Source: Bog-473 sp963707835
GTDB taxonomy: Bacteria > Actinomycetota > Acidimicrobiia > Acidimicrobiales > RAAP-2
Length of the DNA stretch: 64,000 nt
Direction of reading: 5' to 3'
Assembly (NCBI GenBank): GCA_963707835.1
Contig: CAVPRI010000002.1
Location: forward strand, 186,001-250,000
Part shown: in pieces, positions 1 to 8,972 of the stretch
Layout of the letters: every line of letters begins with the position of its first letter
How positions within the stretch are numbered: position 1 is the stretch's first letter
Program-made: the position numbers and the translations under genes
The notes under the pieces: generated by a model
What the model was told of the DNA's origin: nothing
The model's database searches: none
Seen by the model: the letters and a program-made list of their open reading frames with translations, nothing else

Positions 1-471
1 CACGGGAGACCCACGGCGCGCCATGACGGCCAACCAGGCGACCGCTCCGCCGAAGAGAGCGAGCGCCACCGCCCAGTCGGTGGCGTCGGGCTGGAGATGG
101 CCGCCATGGGGTTCAGCCGCAGTAAGGAAGACCGCCAAGGCGGCACAGGTCACAAATGCGGCGGTCCAAGCCATGTTGGTCACGTGCTGGCGAATCCATA
201 ACCGGCGCAGAACGAGCGCGAAGACCAATTCGGTGACGAGGAGGGGTTGAACGACCGACAGCTGTCCGTTGTGCAGTGCGATTGCCTGAAAGGCGAATCC
301 GCCTGCCGCGGCTACCCAGCCGAGGAGCCACAAGGGCTGATGGACGAGGAAGCTGAAGAGCTTCCAGCCTCGATGCATCTGGGACGCCGTCGCACTGGCC
401 GCGTGTTGGGTCATGAGGTGCACGGCGTTCGCCAGCGCGGCGGCCAGCGCGAAGACCAGCGTGACGGTCAT
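1..471 (-). CDS. DMT/EamA-type membrane transporter, 3' end outside window
   Basis: The minus-strand frame from an ATG at 471 stays open to base 1, so the C-terminal part lies outside the window. The 157 visible residues are mostly hydrophobic, with about five membrane segments. A mid-protein stretch with QAIALHNGQLSVVQPLL resembles the EamA/DMT family, whose members move small metabolites across the inner membrane. An ATG five bases upstream runs straight into a stop, which fixes the start. The next gene (640, plus strand) is divergent, leaving about 170 bases for both promoters. Substrate is unknown. Confidence 0.6.
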   Translation of the reverse strand, partial: MTVTLVFALAAALANAVHLMTQHAASATASQMHRGWKLFSFLVHQPLWLLGWVAAAGGFAFQAIALHNGQLSVVQPLLVTELVFALVLRRLWIRQHVTNMAWTAAFVTCAALAVFLTAAEPHGGHLQPDATDWAVALALFGGAVAWLAVMARRGSPV

Positions 472-639
472 GTCATGGATTCCGGCCGAGTTCGAAACCC
501 GCAGGCGACGATCATTCCCAGAGGAAGTGCCGCTCGCACACTCCGGAAGTGTAGGTCTGCCCTTGCCTCCCGAAAAACGTCGGACTTATAGTCCATTCGA
601 CGCATGGTGCGTTGAGATTCCGTCAAAAGGGGGCGAGGA

Positions 640-1545
640 ATGAACGAGCTGAGGTTCGACGGCAAATCCATCATCGTCACCGGCGCCGGACGTGGTTTTG
701 GTCGTTGTCATGCGCTGCAACTGGCGGCCAGAGGAGCTCGGGTCGTTGTCGTCGACTACGGAATGGAGCTCAACGGATTGGGTTCGTCGCCCGAACCGGT
801 CCAGCAAGTGGCCAAGGAGATCGAGGCTGCAGGCGGTGAAGCCATTCCGGTGTTCGCTGATTTGTCGATCGAATCCGAGGCACAGCGTGCGGTCCAGACG
901 GCCATTGACGCTTTCGGGAAGCTCGACGTTCTCGTCAACAACGCTGGGATATCCGACCCGGACTGGCTCGAAGATCAGAGTTCAGATCGCATCGAAAGGA
1001 TGACGCGCCACCAGTACTTCTCGACCGTCTGGACGACCAAGGCCGCGTGGCCTCACCTGAAGGCATCGGGCGGGAACGTGGTCAACACGGCGTCGGAAGC
1101 CATGATGGGGAACGTTCCCAAAGCGGCGAGCTACTGCGGAGCGAAGGGAGGCGTGTTCGCTTTCACCCGTGCGCTGGCACTCGACGGTGAGAGGCTCGGC
1201 ATTCGAGTCAATCAGATCTGCCCACGGGGCAACACTCGATTGTCGGCACCCGATGTTCTGGCCTACCACTTCGATCAACCAGTCGAATTCTTCAAGGGCG
1301 AGTGGTTCGAGGGCATGAAGCCCGAATACGTGTCGGCCGCGGTCATCTTCTTCGCTCACGAATCGTGCGAGCTGACGGGCGAGACCTTTGTCTGCGGGAA
1401 CTCGCAGGTGATGCGGGTCGTCGTCATGGAGACCCAGGGCATCACCGGCACGGGCGGCGTCACCCCCGAAGAGATTGCGGAGAACCTCCCCAAGGTCATG
1501 GACCTCACGGATGCGGCCCTCATGACATTCGAGATGCCTCGCTGA
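640..1545 (+). CDS. SDR family NAD(P)-dependent oxidoreductase
   Basis: This 301-residue protein is a classical short-chain dehydrogenase/reductase. It has a Rossmann glycine motif TGAGRGFG at 14-21, NNAG at 100-103, and a catalytic set near S152, Y165 and K169 (YCGAK). These enzymes oxidise alcohols or reduce ketones in the cytoplasm with NAD(H) or NADP(H). The ATG is preceded by a GGGGGCGAGGA ribosome site. The C-terminal 70 residues are longer than the usual 250-residue core, as in SDRs of steroid-like or acyl substrates. Substrate is not deducible. The convergent amidohydrolase and nearby dioxygenase suggest a catabolic role. Confidence 0.85.
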   Translation: MNELRFDGKSIIVTGAGRGFGRCHALQLAARGARVVVVDYGMELNGLGSSPEPVQQVAKEIEAAGGEAIPVFADLSIESEAQRAVQTAIDAFGKLDVLVNNAGISDPDWLEDQSSDRIERMTRHQYFSTVWTTKAAWPHLKASGGNVVNTASEAMMGNVPKAASYCGAKGGVFAFTRALALDGERLGIRVNQICPRGNTRLSAPDVLAYHFDQPVEFFKGEWFEGMKPEYVSAAVIFFAHESCELTGETFVCGNSQVMRVVVMETQGITGTGGVTPEEIAENLPKVMDLTDAALMTFEMPR

Positions 1546-1611
1546 CCGGCGCTCAGACGGATGCCCGCGTCGCGGGTCGTCGGCGTCTGACCAGTTAGGG
1601 GTTTCGGTCAG

Positions 1612-3009
1612 TTAGAGCGTCCCGCCCATGACGGCAAGGTCCTCGACGAGCAGCTTGTCGACCGCGGTGAGTTTCTCGTCCCCCTCGTAGGGCTTCAGGT
1701 AGCCGCTGCGCGCCGCGAAGCTTTCGATGAGCTCCTGGGGCACGTCGCCGCCGCCGATGATGTCCTCGATGTCGGGCCCGATCCGCTTGGCGATGGCAGC
1801 CAGGCGGTCACGATCGAGCCCGAAGAAGCGGATTCCGTTCTCCCCGAGCATGGCGCGTGCCTCGTCCTCTGGCACCCCTGCGAAGGCGTCCCGGAGAAAC
1901 TCTCTAGTTTGAGGCCAGGTGGACTCTTGGTGGGGGAAGTCACGCCCGAAGAGGATGGTGTCGACCCCGAGTTCGTGCCGCCGCTCGACCTCGGCCTTGT
2001 GGATGAACGACGCGCCGGCCAGGCAGTTCGACTTCCAGTACTCGCTCGGTCGGCGCCGGGCAGGGATCTGGTCGCGGTTGCGCTCCCAGATCTCGTCGAG
2101 GTGGGCAAGCGTGGCCGGAATCCAGTCGAGGCGGATCTCGGTCAGCTCGAGTTTGAGGTCGGGGTGCCGGTCGAAGACCCCGCCGAGCATCATCTGCCAC
2201 AGGGGCTGGCGCGAGTCGAGGTTCTTGTTCAAGAAGTCCGAGAAGAACTGCAGCGACTCGTCGGAAATGGCGTCCGCGTGCTTGAGCATGGCGTCGAGAT
2301 CGTTGCTGCCCGCCGCGGCCACCACGTCGTCGTACATCTTCTCGACCTGAGGGAACGCCGTGCCCACCATGGTGCCGAAACCGGCGTGGACGACCATGGT
2401 GAGGTTGCGCTCCGAACACGCCGCCCAGAACCGGTCCCACGAGGGGTCCGACAGCGGCGGCATCCCGGCGTGCTTGAGGTAGCCCGGGCCGTAGACGCCC
2501 AAGAAGTTGTGGTCGGCCATCCAGTCGAGCTCGGCCAGCTGGGCATCCATGTCGACGCACGGGCCGATGGCCCCGGTGATCAAGAGGCGCTCGGGAGCGA
2601 ACCCGAAGGCGTCGGCGCAGTAGCGGTTCCAGGCCTTGGCGCCCGCCTCCCATGCCTCGAGGCCGTAGTCGCGCCCGGTCACGTTGTGGAACATGTCGCC
2701 CAGGCGCGAGTCGCCGAGATAGATGAGTTCGGCGGCGATGCCCTCACGGTCCATGTCCACCAGGCGCAGCACCGGGTCGTAGAGCCCGTGCCAGTCGTCG
2801 CGCTGGGCCGTCTGATGCTCCACGTTGACCTTCGTACCACCGCCGACCTTGGCCCCGATGCAGTAGATGGCGTTGGGGTAGATCTCGTCGCAGTCGTGAT
2901 GGAGCTGGTCGAGCAGCCCGTGGAACTGCTTGGGCAGGTACTCGGGCCAGAGGTCTTTGGGAACCCCAGCATGCGAATCACACGAGACGATGATCACCTT
3001 GTCGCCCAT
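1612..3009 (-). CDS. amidohydrolase family protein (paralog 1)
   Basis: This 465-residue protein belongs to the amidohydrolase-2 (PF04909-type) TIM-barrel metal-dependent hydrolases. Visible metal-site motifs are D11-S-H13 near the N-terminus, H208 in VVHAGFG, H282 in DRHPDL and D357 in LFGRDFPH. The family hydrolyses or decarboxylates diverse substrates using one zinc-type ion. Two close paralogs lie at 27112-28494 (+) and 28517-29914 (-), with the same length and shared blocks such as SHAG, MDREG, GAIGPCVDM and TEIRLDWIPATL. It is convergent with the SDR gene and divergent from the dioxygenase. The exact reaction is unknown. Confidence 0.85.
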   Translation of the reverse strand: MGDKVIIVSCDSHAGVPKDLWPEYLPKQFHGLLDQLHHDCDEIYPNAIYCIGAKVGGGTKVNVEHQTAQRDDWHGLYDPVLRLVDMDREGIAAELIYLGDSRLGDMFHNVTGRDYGLEAWEAGAKAWNRYCADAFGFAPERLLITGAIGPCVDMDAQLAELDWMADHNFLGVYGPGYLKHAGMPPLSDPSWDRFWAACSERNLTMVVHAGFGTMVGTAFPQVEKMYDDVVAAAGSNDLDAMLKHADAISDESLQFFSDFLNKNLDSRQPLWQMMLGGVFDRHPDLKLELTEIRLDWIPATLAHLDEIWERNRDQIPARRRPSEYWKSNCLAGASFIHKAEVERRHELGVDTILFGRDFPHQESTWPQTREFLRDAFAGVPEDEARAMLGENGIRFFGLDRDRLAAIAKRIGPDIEDIIGGGDVPQELIESFAARSGYLKPYEGDEKLTAVDKLLVEDLAVMGGTL

Positions 3010-3381
3010 GACGTCCTCCTCGAATCCTCAAGCCGGGCTTGGCGCCCGTGGTAGCCGCCCCCAAGGGTAGCCGACCGGCTACGACCTCTGCACGGTCGCG
3101 TGCCGTCTGACCCAGGCTCCGTCCTGCTCCTGGAGGTGAGCCGGTGGCCTGTTTCGACGGCGTGACGGCGCTCCGGCAGGTCAACGCGGCGATTTCGGCA
3201 ACGCGTGGCTCATGTCGCGGGCGCGCCGCAGACCGCGGTGGATGGCGACGGTTGTGGTGATGATCTGCGAGTTCGAAAGGCCTGGGTGAACGATTGCATC
3301 CGCTCCCGTTCGCCGAACAGGTACAGCAGCTCCCGGGCGAGAAGCGTTTAGGATCCATCGTGGTCAACGAAGGAGTTCGAG
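3010..3381. other. intergenic region between divergent genes
   Basis: These 372 bases separate the divergent amidohydrolase and TauD-type genes. A minus-strand reading frame covers much of it, but its arginine-, proline- and serine-rich translation resembles no protein family and it overlaps both neighbours. A TAGGAT hexamer near 3350 could be a -10 element for the dioxygenase gene, but no convincing -35 partner stands at the right distance. Nothing else could be supported here. Confidence 0.4.
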
Positions 3382-4251
3382 ATGTCTGAGCTGAACGTGC
3401 GCCCCCTGAGCCCGGCATTCGGTGCTGAGGTCCAAGGCTTCCTGCCGAGCATGGCGAGGGACTCGAACGCGCTCGCCCGGTTGCGAACGGCCTTCGACGA
3501 CCGCAGTGTCCTGGTGTTCCGCGACTTTGACATCGACGAGGACACGCAGCGCGCCATCGTGTACGGCCTGATCAGCGCGGAGGTACCGGACATCCGCTCG
3601 GCATCGGAGAAGACGCCGAGGGTCGTCTCCAACAAGATGGCGGATGGTGCAGCACCGTACGGACGGCTGTTGTTCCACTGCGACAACATGTGGGCCCGTC
3701 GCTTCGAGCCCATACTCTCGCTCTACGGCGTGAACGTCGAACCACCTTCGGCGCCCACGACGTTCGTCAGCATGGGCGACGCCTGGGACCGGCTCCCTGA
3801 GAATTTGCGCGCCCGGCTCGACGGGCTCGAGGCTCGTCACGGTTTTGACCACAAGTACCCCAACCGTGGTGGTGACGAGGATGTCATCGACACGTATTAC
3901 GACGCCTCGCGATCAATGGTGCGTCCTGTGATTCTGCGCCACCCGCGTACCGGGCGGACCTTGCTGTACGTGTCGCAACAGGCCACGATCGAGATCCTGG
4001 GTCTGTCCGAAGACGAGAACGAGGCACTGCTGGCAGAGCTCTTCGGCTATCTCTACGAGCCGTCGGCCATCGTGGAGCACGAATGGCGGACGGGCGACCT
4101 GGTCGTGTGGGACAACATCGCCACGCAACACGGCCGAGGCAAGGTGACCCTCGACGGACCCGAGCGAACGCTTCGGAAGGTTGGGGGTCCTTTCAACCTC
4201 GATCCGGACGAGATCAACATGCCTCAGTTCAGCAACGCCGCGAGGAGCTGA
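3382..4251 (+). CDS. TauD/TfdA-family Fe(II)/2-oxoglutarate dioxygenase
   Basis: The 289-residue product has the 2-His-1-carboxylate iron site of the TauD/TfdA family: H99-x-D101 in LFHCDN, distal H250 in ATQHGRG, and the 2-oxoglutarate-binding arginine R262 in PERTLRK. These enzymes hydroxylate a substrate while decarboxylating 2-oxoglutarate to succinate and CO2. Length is normal for the family. A GAAGGAG ribosome site sits just upstream of the ATG. The gene lies between an amidohydrolase and a solute-binding protein, so it may act on an imported organic compound, but the substrate cannot be read from the sequence. Confidence 0.85.
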   Translation: MSELNVRPLSPAFGAEVQGFLPSMARDSNALARLRTAFDDRSVLVFRDFDIDEDTQRAIVYGLISAEVPDIRSASEKTPRVVSNKMADGAAPYGRLLFHCDNMWARRFEPILSLYGVNVEPPSAPTTFVSMGDAWDRLPENLRARLDGLEARHGFDHKYPNRGGDEDVIDTYYDASRSMVRPVILRHPRTGRTLLYVSQQATIEILGLSEDENEALLAELFGYLYEPSAIVEHEWRTGDLVVWDNIATQHGRGKVTLDGPERTLRKVGGPFNLDPDEINMPQFSNAARS

Positions 4252-4486
4252 GCAGCCCCAGGGCGTTCGACGGCCAGAAGCTCGTCCCCAGCGGTCCACA
4301 CGGATCCTGGGAGCTGTTGCGGCGGCACCGGCAATTGCGGGCTATTTCTGTCTCTCACGCCCTGCCGGGACGGGGCTGTGAGCGACTGCTACTGTGCCAG
4401 CCGACTGGGGACCCGATATCCGTCGGCCGGGGGGCCGGAGGGCTGGAGGGTGGTCTCCGGGTGCGACGCACCAAGGGGGAAGGCGA

Positions 4487-5740
4487 ATGCGGAGTGTTCG
4501 ATCACTTGTAATGGCGGCCCTGGCAATGATCGTGGGGTTGCCCGTCCTCGTTGTGGGAGGTCTGGCCACGGAGGCATCGGCGACACCGGCGCCGTTCACG
4601 ATCGCCTACATCACTTCGGTGACGGGCGCCGCGGCGACACAGAACACCGGCACAGTGGGTGTGTTCAAGGCAGCCCTGGCTGCCCAGAACGCCAAAGGCG
4701 GCGTGAACGGGCACAAGCTCGTACCGCTGGTCATCGACGACCAGACCAGCCCCGCTTCTGCGGCGACCGGAACACAGTTGGCGATCTCAAAAGGTGCGAT
4801 CGGCATCGTCTCAGCATCAGTTTTCACGGACCAGATCGCCAAGTACCCCCAGCAGGCAGGGGTGCCGGTGACTGGTGACAGTTCGACGGGCACCTCGTGG
4901 GGCAAGCAGCCCTACACCAACATGTTCGGGATTGGTTCATCCGGCAGCGTCGACCCCAAGTACCCGGTGAGCAGCATGTTCGGGAAGCTGATCAAGATGT
5001 TCGGTGGCAAACGGCTCGCCGTCTATGCGCTCGCCATCTCGCCGAGCTCTATCCAAGCGAACTCCAATGAGACCCAATCGGTGGCCCGCATCGACCCTTC
5101 GGCCAAGACGGTGGTCGACGACCGTTCGGTGGCCTACGGCAGCTCCAACTTCGGCCCCCAGGCGCTGGTCGCCAAGCAGAACAACGTGGACGTCGTATGG
5201 TCGAACATGGACGCACTGTCCAATATCGGACTGGCCACTGCCTTGAAGCAGGCCGGGGTCAAGACCAAGGCCACCTTCTTCCCATCGGGGTACGACCCGT
5301 CACTCATTAACTCGCCGTCGTGGGCCAATGTCCAGGGTGACATCTTCCAGGTGGTCTTCCACCCCTTCTACGAGCCCAACGCCGGCACCAAGCAGATGCA
5401 GGCCGCTTTGATGAAGTACGACGGCTGGACCAAGAGCCAGTTCCCGACGTTCTCCCAAAACCAGGCCTGGATGGGGGCACAGCTGATGATGCAGGGGATC
5501 CAGGGCGCAGGATCCAACCCCACCCGGGCCAAGGTCATCAAGTCGCTCCGCAGCATCAAGGCCTACAACGGCAATGGACTCCTGCCCTTCACCATCAACT
5601 ACTCGACCCAGTTCGGGAAGATGAGCAACCCCAATTGCGTCTGGCTCACCAAGGCTGCGAAGAACGGCTACGTGCCCATCGGCAAGAACCCGGTGTGTGG
5701 GGTCTACATCCCTGGCACTACCTCGGTGGTGTCCTCGTAG
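4487..5740 (+). CDS. branched-chain-amino-acid-type ABC transporter substrate-binding protein (SBP1)
   Basis: The protein of about 417 residues starts with a Sec-type signal peptide: basic MRSVRS, a long hydrophobic core and an ASA-type cleavage site near residue 27. No lipobox is visible. The mature part has the periplasmic-binding-protein type I layout of LivJ/LivK (YITSVTGAAA, then NAKGGVNGHK). An upstream in-frame ATG at 4394 is less likely, because AAGGGGGA stands right before 4487 and the signal peptide begins there. No permease gene adjoins it, so it may work with the fused Liv transporter at 21987. A strong hairpin follows at 5757. Confidence 0.85.
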   Translation: MRSVRSLVMAALAMIVGLPVLVVGGLATEASATPAPFTIAYITSVTGAAATQNTGTVGVFKAALAAQNAKGGVNGHKLVPLVIDDQTSPASAATGTQLAISKGAIGIVSASVFTDQIAKYPQQAGVPVTGDSSTGTSWGKQPYTNMFGIGSSGSVDPKYPVSSMFGKLIKMFGGKRLAVYALAISPSSIQANSNETQSVARIDPSAKTVVDDRSVAYGSSNFGPQALVAKQNNVDVVWSNMDALSNIGLATALKQAGVKTKATFFPSGYDPSLINSPSWANVQGDIFQVVFHPFYEPNAGTKQMQAALMKYDGWTKSQFPTFSQNQAWMGAQLMMQGIQGAGSNPTRAKVIKSLRSIKAYNGNGLLPFTINYSTQFGKMSNPNCVWLTKAAKNGYVPIGKNPVCGVYIPGTTSVVSS

Positions 5741-5756
5741 GGCACAGACATCCGAA

Positions 5757-5797
5757 GAGCCGGCGCCGATGACCGAGGGGTCCATCGGCGCCGGCTC
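5757..5797 (+). terminator. hairpin terminator after SBP1
   Basis: A perfect 15-base inverted repeat (GAGCCGGCGCCGATG and its complement) with an 11-base loop lies 17 bases after the stop codon of the binding-protein gene. There is no T-run, which is common for terminators in high-GC actinobacteria. Confidence 0.65.
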
Positions 5798-5863
5798 GGG
5801 CTCGACCCAGCAAACTCCCTCTGGTGGTGCCCGGCTGTAGCGTGCAGTGTCACGAAAAGCCGA

Positions 5864-7024
5864 GTGAATGTGAGGGACGTGAGCATCGAATCGGAGGATG
5901 TCGCTGGAGCGCTGGCCGGGGTCCGGGTGTTGGATCTCGGTCGATTTCCGCCGACCGCGTATTGCACGCAGATGCTGGTGCAGCTGGGTGCCGAGGTGTG
6001 CCGGGTCGATGTCCCTGGTTCGGACCCTGCCTTGTTCGGGCAGGGGATCGGCCTGAGTGCGGGCAAGCGCTCCCTGGCGCTCGATCAGCGTCATGCACGT
6101 GGCCCCGAGGTGCTGCGTCGCCTGGCCGAATGGGCCGACGTGCTGGTCGAGAACGAGCGTCCCGGCGCCATGGACAAGAGAGGTTTCGGCCCGACCCATG
6201 CTGCCACCGAGCTCCCCTCGCTGATCTGGTGTTCGATCACCGGATTCGGGCAGGACGGCCCCTACGCTCGCTGGTCGGGACACGATCTCACCTACACCGC
6301 GCAATCAGGGCTGCTCGATGGGCTGCAATCAAACCTGCCGTGGCATCCCGAAATGATGCTCTCGGTCCCGCTGGGAGCCCTCATGGCAACGATCGGGATC
6401 ACTGCCGCGCTCTTCGATCGCCGGGCGACGGGCAAAGGCCGTCATCTCGACATCAGCCTGGCGGAGTCGGCGACGTGGCTCCTCACCGGTGCCGAAGGGC
6501 TCTTGAACGGCGGCGGATTCCGGATACCGGCCTCTCCGGACCGCAGGCTCTACCAGTGCAGCGACTCGAAGTGGGTGAGCGTGGCCGCCGCCGACCGGCG
6601 GACCTGGGCCGCGCTGTGCACGGCGCTCGGACTCGACGACATGGCCGCGGACCTGCCGAATCCCATGCAGCCCGGCGGGTGGCCATCGGTTGTCGAGCGG
6701 CTGTCCTCGGTGTTCGCCACTCGGCCGGCCGCTGAATGGGTCGCGGAGCTGGGTCCGATCGGTGCCGCCGTCGGTCCGGTGAACGGACCCGCCGACCTGG
6801 CAACCGATCCTCACGTCCAAGCCCGCGCCGGCCTCGTTGATGTCGACGGCACGAAGGTGCCGGTGAATCCCGTTCGCACCCGGGGCTCCGAGGGCACGCA
6901 GCGGCCGGCGGCGCCCGCGGTGGGTGCGGACACGCTCGCCGTGTTGCATGCGGCGGGATATTCCGACAGCGAAGCGAGTGCGCTGGTGACCGAGGGTGCC
7001 GTCACCAGCGCCGAATCCGCGTGA
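5864..7024 (+). CDS. CaiB/BaiF (class III) CoA-transferase
   Basis: The 386-residue protein starts ALAGVRVLDLGRF and continues with LVQLGAEVCRVD and NERPGAMDKRGFG, as in the class III CoA-transferases (formyl-CoA and carnitine-CoA transferase relatives). The family catalytic aspartate fits LDISLAES near residue 195. These enzymes move CoA between carboxylic acids without free intermediates. The start is GTG at 5864; in-frame GTGs at 5870 and 5879 are alternatives. The C-terminal small domain is shorter than in frc. The gene sits between SBP1 and a MerR-TetR regulator and probably activates an imported or catabolic acid. The acid is unknown. Confidence 0.85.
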   Translation: MNVRDVSIESEDVAGALAGVRVLDLGRFPPTAYCTQMLVQLGAEVCRVDVPGSDPALFGQGIGLSAGKRSLALDQRHARGPEVLRRLAEWADVLVENERPGAMDKRGFGPTHAATELPSLIWCSITGFGQDGPYARWSGHDLTYTAQSGLLDGLQSNLPWHPEMMLSVPLGALMATIGITAALFDRRATGKGRHLDISLAESATWLLTGAEGLLNGGGFRIPASPDRRLYQCSDSKWVSVAAADRRTWAALCTALGLDDMAADLPNPMQPGGWPSVVERLSSVFATRPAAEWVAELGPIGAAVGPVNGPADLATDPHVQARAGLVDVDGTKVPVNPVRTRGSEGTQRPAAPAVGADTLAVLHAAGYSDSEASALVTEGAVTSAESA

Positions 7025-7103
7025 CCCGCCGGCTCCCTGACCAGCCGGGCCCGCCCCGCAGGTCACCAGCGCCACGCGGGGCGGGTGATCGTTTGTAGTA
7101 TTC

Positions 7104-7121
7104 CGCTCAGTCGTACGAGCG
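7104..7121. promoter_or_regulatory. possible operator upstream of the MerR-TetR gene
   Basis: An 8-base palindrome TCGTACGA (7111-7118) lies inside nearly symmetric CGCTC/GAGCG arms, 23 bases before the regulator's ATG. A TAGTAT hexamer at 7096-7101 could be its -10 element, which would put the palindrome over the transcription start. Autoregulation is inferred only from this layout. Confidence 0.3.
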
Positions 7122-7143
7122 AGTGGGGGACTGAGGAGGCGCC

Positions 7144-7974
7144 ATGGCCACCGTGGACTCGCCGGGGACCACCCCGGCCACGTTGTCCGCGGGCGGTGTT
7201 CGGGCTGGCGTCGGCCCGCTCCTCATGGTGTCGGAGCTGGCCGACAAGACCGGTGTCTCGATCCAGTCCATTCACCATTACCGGCGTTTCGGTCTCTTGC
7301 CCGAGCCCCTGGCGGTGGCGCGCAATCGCTTCTACTACGACCAGCGCCACGTCGACGCACTGCACGCCATCCGCTTCCTCCGCGAGAGGGAGAATCTGCC
7401 GCTCGCCACAATTCGTGAGCTCCTGCCCCTCTTGGCCGGGACCAGCACTGACGCTGGGTACGAGCGGGTGGTGCGGGACCTGGCCGAGCACCTGCGGCGT
7501 ACTGCACCGACCCTGCCGCCGGCCCGCTTGCTCTCGGTTGCCCGGGAGTCGTTCGCCCGGCACGCGTACGACACCGTCAACGTCGAAGGGCTTTGCTGCG
7601 AGGCCGGCGTGGCCAAGGGGTCGTTCTATCGGTATTTCGCATCGAAAGAGGAGATATTCGTGGCGGCCGCCCGTTCGACGGTGGACGCCGTGGGCGACGG
7701 GCTGTCGGGCGCGGAGAGCCTGACGGCTGACGAGGCGGTGGATGCGTTGCAGTCGCTGCTGGCTCCGCTCGTGCCGCTGTACCTCGAGGTGCTGGCCCGG
7801 GAGATGCGTGGCGAGCAGCGCATGTCAGGTGTCTTCGCCGGCATCACCGACGGACTGGTCTCCCGAGTCGCCCCCCGACTTCGGTCACGGGGTCAATCGG
7901 CCCTCGCCACCGGCCGGCGAGTGGTCGAGGCGGCACTTCTCGGGCTTGTCCGGCCGCTGGCGGGCGCCTCCTGA
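7144..7974 (+). CDS. MerR-TetR hybrid transcriptional regulator
   Basis: The 276-residue protein joins two DNA-binding domains. Residues 27-97 are a MerR-type winged helix (MVSELADKTGVSIQSIHHYR, then FYYDQRHVDAL). Residues 128-171 are a TetR-type helix-turn-helix (ESFARHAYDTVNVEGLCCEA, then GSFYRYFASKEEIF), followed by a helical C-terminal region typical of TetR effector domains. A GAGGAGG ribosome site precedes the ATG. It lies directly upstream of the hopanoid operon and downstream of the CoA-transferase, and may regulate either or itself. There is no sign of a frameshift joining two genes; the linker reads as continuous coding sequence. Confidence 0.85.
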   Translation: MATVDSPGTTPATLSAGGVRAGVGPLLMVSELADKTGVSIQSIHHYRRFGLLPEPLAVARNRFYYDQRHVDALHAIRFLRERENLPLATIRELLPLLAGTSTDAGYERVVRDLAEHLRRTAPTLPPARLLSVARESFARHAYDTVNVEGLCCEAGVAKGSFYRYFASKEEIFVAAARSTVDAVGDGLSGAESLTADEAVDALQSLLAPLVPLYLEVLAREMRGEQRMSGVFAGITDGLVSRVAPRLRSRGQSALATGRRVVEAALLGLVRPLAGAS

Positions 7975-8018
7975 CCGAGTCCTGCGCCCCAGCGTCACCG
8001 GGCCGGGATGCGAGATAG

Positions 8019-8046
8019 TTGACCCGAGGGCACGCCCACGTATATC
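8019..8046 (+). promoter_or_regulatory. candidate promoter of the hopanoid operon
   Basis: TTGACC, a 16-base spacer and TATATC resemble -35 and -10 elements just ahead of hpnC. A second possible -10 (TTATAC) occurs near 8071. The reading frame of hpnC is open through this AT-richer stretch, but a promoter here favours the downstream TTG start at 8094. Confidence 0.4.
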
Positions 8047-8093
8047 AATGTTGGACGACGAGTCATCGCTGTTATACGAAGGGTCGGTCGCGG

Positions 8094-8972
8094 TTGGCAA
8101 CGGGCACAGGAGCGCCGGAGGCGGGAACCGCCGTTCACGCAGCCGAGGTGATGGTTCAGGCCAGGAGCGAGAACTTCCCCGTGGCCTCCGTCCTCCTGCC
8201 CCGCCGCGTGCGCGCCCACCTGCTGGCCATCTACGGCTTTGCCCGCCTGGCCGACGACATCGGAGACGAGGCCGAGGGTGATCGACTGGCCCAGCTGGAC
8301 TGGCTGGAGGCCGAGTTGCATCGGGCGGCGGAGGGACGCGCCGGCCACCCCTTGCTCCAACGCCTGAGTCCGACTCTGATTGATCTCGGGCTCCCGCTGG
8401 ACCCGTTCGTGGACCTGATCGAGGCCAACCGGATGGACCAGCGGATCCACTTCTACGAGACCTTCGAGGACCTGCTCGGGTACTGCCGGCTGTCCGCCGC
8501 CCCGGTGGGCCGCCTCGTGCTCATGGTCTTCGGGGCGGCCACGCCCGAGAGGATCGCGTTGTCCGATGACGTGTGTCATGGGCTCCAGGTGGTCGAGCAC
8601 CTCCAGGACGTCGCCGAGGATGCCCGGCGGGGCCGGGTCTATCTTCCCCAGGCCGACCTCAGGCGTTGCGGGGTCGACGTCGATGAGCTCGGCGGGATCA
8701 GTGCGAGCCCGGCCCTTCGCCGATTGGTGGCGGTCGAGGCCAGCCGGGCTCGTCGGCTGCTCGACTCGGGCCCCGCGCTGGCGGCCACGCTTGCCTGGCG
8801 GCCCCGGTTGGCCGTCGGCGCCTTCACCGCCGGGGGGCAGTCGGCGCTCGATGCCATGGTGGAGAAGCGCTTCGACGTGCTGGGACAGGCCTGCCGACCG
8901 GCTCGCGGACGCTTCGCCCTGCGCCTGCTGGGAGACGTGGCCGCGGCCGCGTCGAGGAGGAAGGCGGCGTGA
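8094..8972 (+). CDS. hpnC: HpnC, squalene/phytoene synthase family (hydroxysqualene synthase)
   Basis: The product (about 292 residues) is a trans-isoprenyl diphosphate synthase-fold enzyme. In hopanoid clusters HpnC converts presqualene diphosphate to hydroxysqualene. Visible motifs are NFPVASVLLPR, FARLADDIGDEAEGD (first acidic motif) and LQDVAEDARRGRVYLP (second acidic motif). The start is uncertain: the frame is open from TTG 8019, but a GAAGGG site and a promoter-like stretch favour TTG 8094, and GTG 8148 or ATG 8151 also fit the family N-terminus. It overlaps hpnD by four bases and begins the eight-gene hopanoid operon. Confidence 0.88.
   Translation: MATGTGAPEAGTAVHAAEVMVQARSENFPVASVLLPRRVRAHLLAIYGFARLADDIGDEAEGDRLAQLDWLEAELHRAAEGRAGHPLLQRLSPTLIDLGLPLDPFVDLIEANRMDQRIHFYETFEDLLGYCRLSAAPVGRLVLMVFGAATPERIALSDDVCHGLQVVEHLQDVAEDARRGRVYLPQADLRRCGVDVDELGGISASPALRRLVAVEASRARRLLDSGPALAATLAWRPRLAVGAFTAGGQSALDAMVEKRFDVLGQACRPARGRFALRLLGDVAAAASRRKAA

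Noticed and set aside
1909..3054. Long plus-strand open frame of 381 codons
   Set aside because: It lies antisense to amidohydrolase paralog 1, its translation is Val/Gly/Arg-rich without family motifs, and it is a typical shadow in high-GC DNA.
2978..3418. Minus-strand frame in the 3010-3381 spacer
   Set aside because: Overlaps both flanking genes and looks like random Arg/Pro/Ser sequence; no ribosome site.
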